Assembly: GCF_001509795.1 (NCBI RefSeq)
Contig: NZ_LLZN01000102.1
Location: 110,151 to 174,150, forward strand
Direction: 5' to 3'
Length of the DNA: 64,000 bases
Origin: Streptomyces sp. NRRL WC-3605
GTDB lineage: Bacteria > Actinomycetota > Actinomycetes > Streptomycetales > Streptomycetaceae
In this document: positions 58,340-64,000 of the stretch, piece after piece
How positions within the stretch are numbered: position 1 is the stretch's first letter
Layout of the letters: each line of letters opens with the position of its first letter
Notes under the pieces: generated by a model
Seen by the model: the letters and a program-made list of their open reading frames with translations, nothing else
What the model was told of the DNA's origin: nothing
Databases searched by the model: none
Position numbers and translations under genes: made by a program

Positions 58340-59125
58340 CTAGGAAGCCTCCAGCCAGAAGCCCGCCCTGGTCCGCCAGAGGTCGAGGAGTGCCGTGTCG
58401 CCCTCGGTCACCACGGCCGGGGCGGGCCGCCGGTAGAGGTACAGGAGGAGGTCGGACACCGGGCCCCGAGCGGTCGCCGCGGGGGTGCCGGAACCGGCCC
58501 GCAGGACCGGGCGTCCGCCGGTGAGGTCGACGTGCCACACACCCGCGTCGGGCGCCTCGAAGCGCAAGGTGCGGCCGGGGCCGAGCAGTTCGGGCAGGTC
58601 CTGGCGCGGCTCGTACGCCTCGGGGAACGTGGAGAACTCCAGCCACTCCTCCACCGCGTCGGCGGCGAGGCCGGCGTCGAGGGTGAAGGGCGCCCCGGCC
58701 GCCGACGCGGCGTCGGCCCGGTGCACGGCCGTCTCGTACAGCATCCGCCGTGCCCAGAACCGTACGGGCGCCGGGCGGTCCGCGGACGGGTTCCACACGA
58801 GGGCGCCCGGTCCCGCGGCGCGCAGGGTCGCGCTCAGGCGGGCCGCGCCCTCGGTGAGCCACGGCAGCAGGGTGGACGTGTCCGCCCGCGGGTCGGCGCG
58901 GGGGTCGTCGACGAGGTCGTTCGCGACGGGTCCGGCGGCCCGGGTCCGGACGACTTCCTCGGCCCACCGGTGGTCACCGCCGATGTGCCGCAGCAGCTGC
59001 CCGAGGCTCCAGCCGGGGCAGGTGGGCACCGGGGCGGAGAGGTCGGGGCCGCGCATCTGGGCGGTGAGCCGTTCGGTCTGCGTGACGATCGCGTCGCAGT
59101 GGTGCTCGAAGGTCGGCGGGGTCAT
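58340..59125 (-). CDS. Mycothiol-dependent maleylpyruvate isomerase-family (DinB-like) protein
   Basis: 261 residues. The N-terminal four-helix DinB/MDMPI domain starts VPTCPGWSLGQLLRHIGGDHRWAEEVV (about 33-59) and has the second His in MLYETAVHRADAA (about 128-140). Together these give the three-His metal site. A C-terminal sterol-carrier-like domain follows (VWHVDLTGG, to 261). Such proteins use mycothiol in isomerase or detoxification reactions. ATG 59125. Confidence 0.85.
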   Translation of the reverse strand: MTPPTFEHHCDAIVTQTERLTAQMRGPDLSAPVPTCPGWSLGQLLRHIGGDHRWAEEVVRTRAAGPVANDLVDDPRADPRADTSTLLPWLTEGAARLSATLRAAGPGALVWNPSADRPAPVRFWARRMLYETAVHRADAASAAGAPFTLDAGLAADAVEEWLEFSTFPEAYEPRQDLPELLGPGRTLRFEAPDAGVWHVDLTGGRPVLRAGSGTPAATARGPVSDLLLYLYRRPAPAVVTEGDTALLDLWRTRAGFWLEAS

Positions 59126-59215
59126 CGCCTCATGATGCCGCAGAGCCGCGGGGCCGCCCGCCCGGCGGCTCGGCTACTGTGAGCCGGCTGATCAAGATCG
59201 GGGTGGGGAGAGACC

Positions 59216-59896
59216 ATGCGGGTCGGGGCAGGACGGATACGGCGCGGGGTGGCCCAGGCGGCTCTGCTGGGCGCGGTGCTGACGGGCTGTTCGGGGGCTT
59301 CCGGCGAGGAGCCGGCGGACGACCGGGCGAGCGCGTCGGGCGAGGCGTCGGGCGGCGGCCCGGCCGTGGCGAAGAGCGGCGGGAGCGTCGGCGCCGCGGG
59401 GTCGGCCTGCGAGCTCCCGGTGACCTTCGACGTCGCCGCGTCCTGGGAGCCGAAGGCCGTCGACGCCGAGCCGGCCGGGGGCGACGACGAGCTGGCCCGG
59501 GAGCTGGCCGACGCCCTGCTGCACCAGGGTCCGGTCACCGCGGCCTGCGAGATCGACGCGAAGCCGGCCGGCAACATCGGTTTCCTGCGCGTCTGGACGG
59601 GCGAGCCGGGCGACGCCGCCGACGCGCGCTCCGTGCTGAAGGAGTTCGTCGCGGCGGAGACGGGCGCCGGGAAGGCGGCGTACCGCGCCTTCGAAGCGGC
59701 GGACGGCGTCACGGGCGCCGAGGTGACGTACCAGTACACGAGCAAGACGCTGGGCGAGACGAAGGAGGAGCGGGCGCTGGCCGTGACCACGAAGCGCGGC
59801 CCGGTCGTCCTTCACCTCGGCGGGATGGACACCGAGGAGCACCGGGCGATGCTCCCGGCCTACGAGCTGGCCAAGCGGACCCTGCGCGTCGGCTGA
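59216..59896 (+). CDS. Putative lipoprotein
   Basis: 226 residues. Signal peptide with lipobox LTGC (Cys near 25) directs lipidation, followed by a Ser/Gly/Ala-rich linker (about 27-62) and a globular domain (CELPVTFDVAASWEPKAV, GFLRVWTGEPGDAADARSVL, VTYQYTSKTLGETKEERA). Two cysteines in the mature part could pair. Related lipoproteins are common in Streptomyces without known function. ATG 59216 follows GGGGAGAG. Confidence 0.83.
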   Translation: MRVGAGRIRRGVAQAALLGAVLTGCSGASGEEPADDRASASGEASGGGPAVAKSGGSVGAAGSACELPVTFDVAASWEPKAVDAEPAGGDDELARELADALLHQGPVTAACEIDAKPAGNIGFLRVWTGEPGDAADARSVLKEFVAAETGAGKAAYRAFEAADGVTGAEVTYQYTSKTLGETKEERALAVTTKRGPVVLHLGGMDTEEHRAMLPAYELAKRTLRVG

Positions 59897-59936
59897 CGGC
59901 CGGGCGCACGGGGCCCTCGGGGCGCTGCCAAGGATC

Positions 59937-59954
59937 CGCCGGTCTCGACCGGCG
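59937..59954 (+). terminator. 8-bp hairpin after the lipoprotein gene
   Basis: CGCCGGTC and GACCGGCG separated by only two bases, 40 bases past the stop at 59896. It lies between convergent genes; the tiny loop is also consistent with a protein-binding palindrome. Confidence 0.4.
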
Positions 59955-60050
59955 CGCGGCCCACGGACCCGGTCGGCGCCGCCGTGCCGACGTGCACGGC
60001 GGCCCCGAGCCGGAGCCACGCCCCGGGCGGGCGCCCGCGGTCGCGCCCGG

Positions 60051-60890
60051 TCAGCTGGTACCCGTGTCCGTGTCCGTGCCCGTGCCCGTGTCCGTGTCCG
60101 TGCCCTTGTCCGTGCCCGTGTCCGTGAGGAAGCGGTCGAGGACGGCGGTCAGTTCGGCCGGCTTCTCCACGGGCAGCTCGTGCCCGGCGTCCAGCACCCG
60201 GACGATCGCGTCCGGGTACGCCGTGGCCAGGCGCAGCATCGGGCCGATCGGCAGCTGGACGTCGTGGTAGCCGTGCACCATCAGGGTCGGCGCCTGGATC
60301 GTGCCGAGCCGGTCGGAGACGTCGAAGGCGCGCATGGCGCCGTACAGCGTCATGACGACCTCGCGGGGGGTGTCGGCGGAGGCACGGATGTACGCCCGGA
60401 CCTCCTCGCGCGGGTACCCGGGGGCGAAGGCGCGCTGGATGTTCGCCGCGACGAAGAGTTTGAACGGCACGAGCGTGGAGGCCGCCATCAGCAGGGCCCG
60501 GCCGCGGCTGTAGGCCATCTTGCCGATGGAGTTGACCAGCACCATGCGCTCCACCCGCTCCGGGTGCGACAGCGCGACGGTCTGGGCGATCATGCCGCCC
60601 ATCGAGTGGCCGACGATCACGAACCGCTCGATCTTCAGATGGTCCAGGAGGGCGAGGACATCGGCGGCGAGGTCGTCGATGCGGCGCACGCCCGCCCCGG
60701 TGCTCTCGCCGTGCCCGCGCAGGTCGAGCCGCACGACCCGACGGGTGTGGGAGAAGTGGGCCGTCTGGTGGTCCCAGCGGTGCCGGTTCGCCGTCCAGCC
60801 GTGCACGAACACCAGGGGCACGCCCTCGCCGTCGCGGGGGCCCTCGTCGTCGTACGTCAGGGTGGCGCCGTCGACTTCGAGCTGCGGCAT
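60051..60890 (-). CDS. Alpha/beta hydrolase with repetitive Thr/Asp/Gly tail
   Basis: 279 residues. Oxyanion region LVFVHGWTANRHRWD (about 26-40), nucleophile elbow GHSMGG (Ser near 96), acid in HGYHDVQ and His in GHELPVEKP complete the triad. No signal peptide, so cytoplasmic. The last 24 residues are a TDTG-type repeat encoded by hexanucleotides. ATG 60890. Substrate unknown. Confidence 0.86.
   Translation of the reverse strand: MPQLEVDGATLTYDDEGPRDGEGVPLVFVHGWTANRHRWDHQTAHFSHTRRVVRLDLRGHGESTGAGVRRIDDLAADVLALLDHLKIERFVIVGHSMGGMIAQTVALSHPERVERMVLVNSIGKMAYSRGRALLMAASTLVPFKLFVAANIQRAFAPGYPREEVRAYIRASADTPREVVMTLYGAMRAFDVSDRLGTIQAPTLMVHGYHDVQLPIGPMLRLATAYPDAIVRVLDAGHELPVEKPAELTAVLDRFLTDTGTDKGTDTDTGTGTDTDTGTS
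60060..60125 (-). repeat. Hexanucleotide tandem repeat (YCCGTG on the plus strand), about 11 units
   Basis: CCCGTG/TCCGTG units, one altered to CCCTTG, encode the C-terminal Thr-Asp/Thr-Gly tail of the alpha/beta hydrolase. Being a multiple of three, slippage changes tail length without shifting frame. Confidence 0.85.
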
Positions 60891-60953
60891 GGAGGGCCTC
60901 CTGGGAGCGAGCCGGTTACTGACCGGTACGGTATCCGGCCGTGCGGCCCGCCG

Positions 60954-62093
60954 TCACCGGCGTTCACCGAGGAAGTCGAGGATGTGGCCGAACACGTCGA
61001 GGGCCGCGCCCCGGCCGAGGAACGTGTCCAGGTGCCCGTAGCCCGGTATCTCCGTGTAGCGCACGTCGAGTTGGGGCTGCCGGCGGGCCAGGACGTCGTG
61101 GCAGAGCTGCTGCGAGTCGAGCCACAGGCCGTTCTCGCTGCCTGACAGGAGCAGCACCGGGGTGTCGATGCGGCCGGCGGCGTCCAGGGCGTTCTCCGGC
61201 AGGGCCCGGTAGCGGTGGTCGGTGTCGTGCCAGCGGACGACCGTACGGGCCAGTTCGATCCGGCGCAGGTGCGGCAGGATCCACAGCGGGGCGGGGCCGA
61301 GGAGTTCGGCCAGCCGGTCGTGCGTGGCGGCCGACAGGTGCTCGTGGACGAACAGGGAGGCGCCGGTCCCCCAGGCCGAGTGGTGCAGGATCTGGCAGGT
61401 GGGGTCGGGGCAGTCCGCGCCGCGCGAGGCCAGCGCGAACAGCGGGGTGTACTTCGACCACAGGCCGACCTTGCGGAAGTCGACCGGCATGTGGTCGATC
61501 CGGGACCTCAGCAGTTCGCCCGCGAGGGTCATGCGCAGGGAGGTGCGGCCCGCGAGCTTCGGGGTGAGGAAGACGCCCTGGGACACCACTCCGGCCAGCC
61601 CCGGCACCAGGCCCGCCGTCATGCTGAGCGACAGCGTGAGGGCGCCGACGCAGTGGGCGACCACGAAGAGCGGCCGGTCCCCGATCCGCGCCCGGATGTG
61701 GGAGACGGCGGCCGGGATGTCGTGCAGCGCCACGTCGTCGTACGTGTAGCGGCCGCCGGTCTCGTTGTACGGCAGCCGGCAGCTGCCCCGCCAGTCCAGC
61801 AGCCAGGGCTCGTAGCCGTCGTCCAGGAGGACGTCGACCAGGTTGCGGGTCTCCGGCAGCAGGAACATGTCGGCGGAGGCGGTGTGCCCGTGCAGCAGCA
61901 GCACGGCGGGCCGGCCGGGCGCGCCGGGGTCCACGCGGGTCAGCCCGAGGCGCACCCCGTCGCCCGCCCGCAGCGGGATCTCCTCGACGGCCGCCGGGTC
62001 GAGGCGGTGCCGCAGCGGCCGGGGCGTGACGGTGCTCCGGACCCTGCGCAGGGCCGGCCGGGTCGTGCGGGGGGCGGGCGTCCGGAAGATCAT
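60954..62093 (-). CDS. Alpha/beta hydrolase with Cys nucleophile
   Basis: 379 residues. Oxyanion motif VLLLHGHTASADMF (about 63-76), then DWRGSCRLPYNETGG and the elbow FVVAHCVGALTLS (Cys near 143), where most lipases have Ser. PHA synthases and hydrolase domains linked to cholesterol-oxidase-like proteins also use Cys here. Late Asp/His candidates are LSGSENGLW and GYGHLDTFLG. ATG 62093 overlaps the reductase stop (ATGA), so it likely acts on the same substrate. Confidence 0.84.
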   Translation of the reverse strand: MIFRTPAPRTTRPALRRVRSTVTPRPLRHRLDPAAVEEIPLRAGDGVRLGLTRVDPGAPGRPAVLLLHGHTASADMFLLPETRNLVDVLLDDGYEPWLLDWRGSCRLPYNETGGRYTYDDVALHDIPAAVSHIRARIGDRPLFVVAHCVGALTLSLSMTAGLVPGLAGVVSQGVFLTPKLAGRTSLRMTLAGELLRSRIDHMPVDFRKVGLWSKYTPLFALASRGADCPDPTCQILHHSAWGTGASLFVHEHLSAATHDRLAELLGPAPLWILPHLRRIELARTVVRWHDTDHRYRALPENALDAAGRIDTPVLLLSGSENGLWLDSQQLCHDVLARRQPQLDVRYTEIPGYGHLDTFLGRGAALDVFGHILDFLGERR

Positions 62094-63922
62094 CGGTGGT
62101 TCTCCGTGGGGTTCGGGGTGCGGCGCAGGTCGAGCAGGTCCGCGGCGGCCCGGGCGAAGGGCCCGGCCAGGCCCCGGCCCATCTCCAGCCCGAACCAGGC
62201 GAGCCAGGTCAGCTTTGCGCCGCGCTTCTCCCGGCCGGTCAGGCGCGGGTCCACCCGGATGCCGTCGATCTGGTCGCGGACGTAGGTGTCGGCGGGGACG
62301 ACGACCTCGCCCGCCAGGCTCGCCGGCCGGCCCTCGCGGCCCAGCTCCACCGTGAGGGTCCGGGTCTGCCGCCACAGGTCGCGGCGCGCGCGGGCGTACT
62401 TGTAGCCCTCCAGCCACCAGCGGCCTCCGTCGGCGTCGGTCAGCTCCAGGCGGTAGCGCAGCAGCGGGTGGCGCAGGCCGTGCCGGTGCGGGATGCCCTC
62501 CTCGGGGCGGACCCAGACGTCGCCGCGGGCCACGGTGAGCGGTGCGGGGTGCGCGGCCGGGCAGGTGACCTCGCCGCGGACGTCGACACGCCGCTCCGTC
62601 ATCAGTTGGTGCATGCTCGCCACGGACAGGGTCAGGGCCATCGAGCAGGGCCCGTCGGGAGCGTCGCCCACCGGGCCGACCCCGCCCTCCGTGGTCTCGG
62701 AGAACCACAGGTAGGGCTGGTCGTCCTTGTGCGGCAGGCGCGCCAGGCCGTCGCCCGCGAGGCGTTCGAACGTCTTCAGCTGGGCCCGGGCGTCGTAGCG
62801 GGCGGCGGGCGTCAGGCCGAGCGCCTCGACGAGCGCGTCGGTGCGGTCGGCCGTGGCCGCCGGGCCCGTCAGCGTCGCCTCGCACAGCTTCAGGGCGGTG
62901 GGGCTGCGCAGCACCCGGGTCAGGAAGCCGAGTTCGGGGACTGGCTCGGCCTCCAGACGGGCCAGCGTGCCGGCGCGCCACTCCTCCCAGTCGCTCACGC
63001 GCACGTGCATCCCGCCGAGGGCCATGTCCCGTACGACGTCGTCGAGGGTGTTGGGGACGCCCGTGAGGTGGTAGTCGAACCCCCAGGCGTCCGGCTCGCA
63101 GATCGCGGCGACCGCGACCCGGCTCACCCAGTCGACCGGGGCGGCGTTGAGGTGCCGGAACGCGGGGACCGTGCGGTACCGGGCGAACGCCGACAGCAGG
63201 CCGCTGCTGAGGTCCTGGGGGTTGTAGGCGCCGGTCCTGGTGTGCCCGCCGATCCCGCCGGGCCGCAGGGCCGTGACGACCAGGCCGTGGTCACGGGCGC
63301 GGCGCAGGGCGACCTCGGCCGCCCACTTGGACTGGTCGTAGCCGGCGACGAGGCGGTCGATGTGGGCGAGCGGGTCGTCCTCGCCCATGGAGGGGATGCC
63401 GACCTCGTTGAAGACGGCGACCGAGGAGATGTGGTGCAGCGGCTTGGGGCGGCCTCTCGCGGCGAGTTCGGCCAGCGTGAGCGCGCCGAGCACGTTGCTC
63501 GCGCGCAGGGACGGGTAGCCGCGCAGGAAGTCGACGGCGGCGGCGACCGAGACCACGCTGTCCAGCTCCCCGGCGAGGCCGTCCCAGAGGTCGTCGGGCA
63601 GGCCCAGGCGGGGTTCGCGGATGTCTCCGGGCAGGACGGTGACACGCCGGCGGACCTCCGACGACCAGGGCAACGCGTACCCCTTGAGCGCCTCCCCCAG
63701 CCGGGCCAGGGCGGCCTCCTCGTCGGCGGCGCGGACCAGGCAGTACACGTGGGCGTCGCTGTGGCGCAGCAGGTCCAGGAGCATGTGGCTGCCGAGGAAC
63801 CCCGTGGCACCGGTCAGCAGGACCCGGCGGGGCGGGGTGGGTTCGGGCGCCCCGACGAACGGCAGCCGGTCGGCCAGGGAGAGGTCGGAGAGAATCCGCG
63901 CCAGGTCCTCGGGCCGGGCCAC
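62090..63922 (-). CDS. Thioester-reductase-like SDR with extra C-terminal domain, perhaps cut by the window edge
   Basis: At least 610 residues. N-terminal extended SDR/NAD_binding_4 domain: RRVLLTGATGFLGSHMLLDL (about 32-51), ISSVAVF and the active YDQSKW (Tyr-x3-Lys, about 194-199). About residues 385-610 form a separate beta-rich domain (WWLEGYKYARARRDLW, VVVPADTYVRDQIDGIRV) of unclear family. GTG 63922 is a possible start, but the frame stays open to 64000 through an ACCGCC repeat, so the true start may lie outside. Such enzymes reduce acyl-thioesters or oxidise alcohols with NADP(H). Confidence 0.8.
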   Translation of the reverse strand: MARPEDLARILSDLSLADRLPFVGAPEPTPPRRVLLTGATGFLGSHMLLDLLRHSDAHVYCLVRAADEEAALARLGEALKGYALPWSSEVRRRVTVLPGDIREPRLGLPDDLWDGLAGELDSVVSVAAAVDFLRGYPSLRASNVLGALTLAELAARGRPKPLHHISSVAVFNEVGIPSMGEDDPLAHIDRLVAGYDQSKWAAEVALRRARDHGLVVTALRPGGIGGHTRTGAYNPQDLSSGLLSAFARYRTVPAFRHLNAAPVDWVSRVAVAAICEPDAWGFDYHLTGVPNTLDDVVRDMALGGMHVRVSDWEEWRAGTLARLEAEPVPELGFLTRVLRSPTALKLCEATLTGPAATADRTDALVEALGLTPAARYDARAQLKTFERLAGDGLARLPHKDDQPYLWFSETTEGGVGPVGDAPDGPCSMALTLSVASMHQLMTERRVDVRGEVTCPAAHPAPLTVARGDVWVRPEEGIPHRHGLRHPLLRYRLELTDADGGRWWLEGYKYARARRDLWRQTRTLTVELGREGRPASLAGEVVVPADTYVRDQIDGIRVDPRLTGREKRGAKLTWLAWFGLEMGRGLAGPFARAAADLLDLRRTPNPTENHR

Positions 63923-63944
63923 GGCGTCGGAGGGGGCGGTGGCT

Positions 63945-63982
63945 GCGACGGCGGCGGTGGCGGTGGCGGTGGCGGTGGCGGT
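63945..63982 (-). repeat. ACCGCC hexanucleotide run
   Basis: About five ACCGCC units (plus strand GGCGGT) just upstream of GTG 63922, in frame with the reductase and encoding alternating Thr-Ala if translated. Approximate bounds. Confidence 0.6.
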
Positions 63983-64000
63983 GGGAGACGGTACGGGGAG

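Noticed and set aside
60057..60125. Short tandem repeats as a CRISPR-like array
   Set aside because: Units are 6 bp with no spacers and sit inside a coding tail; no cas genes anywhere in the window.

Overview
The window is high-GC DNA from a Streptomyces-type actinomycete. This rests on very GC-rich third codon positions, frequent GTG starts, chains of ATGA/GTGA stop-start overlaps, three ANTAR-domain proteins, an IdeR/DmdR-type iron box, mycothiol-linked and DUF3040/DUF4328/DUF5133 families, and an unusually dense set of sigma-B-type regulators. No phage, insertion sequence or CRISPR array was recognised. The right edge cuts or nearly cuts a reductase gene.

Left part (1-30.6 kb). A DUF4328 membrane protein, an APC permease, an odd tRNA-Gly-like gene with its own terminator, a secreted lipase, a Ku end-joining gene carrying an apparent one-base frameshift, and a STAS-ANTAR-GAF regulator. 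Then a redox block: a molybdopterin oxidoreductase that lacks the usual N-terminal cluster cysteines, its translationally coupled helical partner, a SRPBCC protein, a FAD/Rieske oxidoreductase, and a tight methyltransferase / CDGSH iron-sulfur / haem-oxygenase-like diiron trio. These are followed by a PLP decarboxylase, an isochorismatase-type hydrolase, a TetR/EamA pair sharing twin operators, an iron-siderophore ABC operon behind an iron box, an MFS exporter, a HIT-like protein, GAF-ANTAR, a cyclophilin, small membrane proteins, a K+/H+ antiporter with its RCK_C subunit, and a NarL-type two-component system.

Stress-signalling block (30.6-43.0 kb). Two related MarR regulators bracket an rsbR-rsbS-rsbT-(RsbT/RsbX fusion)-RsbU-like operon and a separate GAF-PP2C gene. 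Next come an RsbV/BldG-like STAS protein, RsbW-like ATPases, two divergent SigB/SigF-family sigma genes, a DUF5133 protein, a PRC-barrel protein and two more HATPase antagonists. Three upstream regions carry SigB-like promoter matches with the same 15-nt spacer, suggesting feedback by the sigma factors encoded here.

Right part (43.0-64.0 kb). An XRE regulator coupled to a protein resembling Streptomyces telomere-associated Tap (HTH plus a PolB-like palm), a molybdate HTH-TOBE protein with modB-modC but no modA, a DUF2071 protein, a large LAETG-anchored DUF1996 surface protein, a flavodoxin-like protein, and STAS-ANTAR. Then a lipid/glycerol-phosphate group (diacylglycerol-kinase-like, AGPS-like FAD oxidase, TetR, GlpD), a methyltransferase, a mycothiol-type DinB protein, a lipoprotein, an alpha/beta hydrolase, and a coupled pair of a Cys-nucleophile hydrolase and a thioester-reductase-like protein.

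The strongest leads for something new are the atypical tRNA-Gly, the Tap-like/XRE pair, the complete stressosome locus, and the methyltransferase-CDGSH-diiron operon. All functional names come from motif reading only; no database search was possible.
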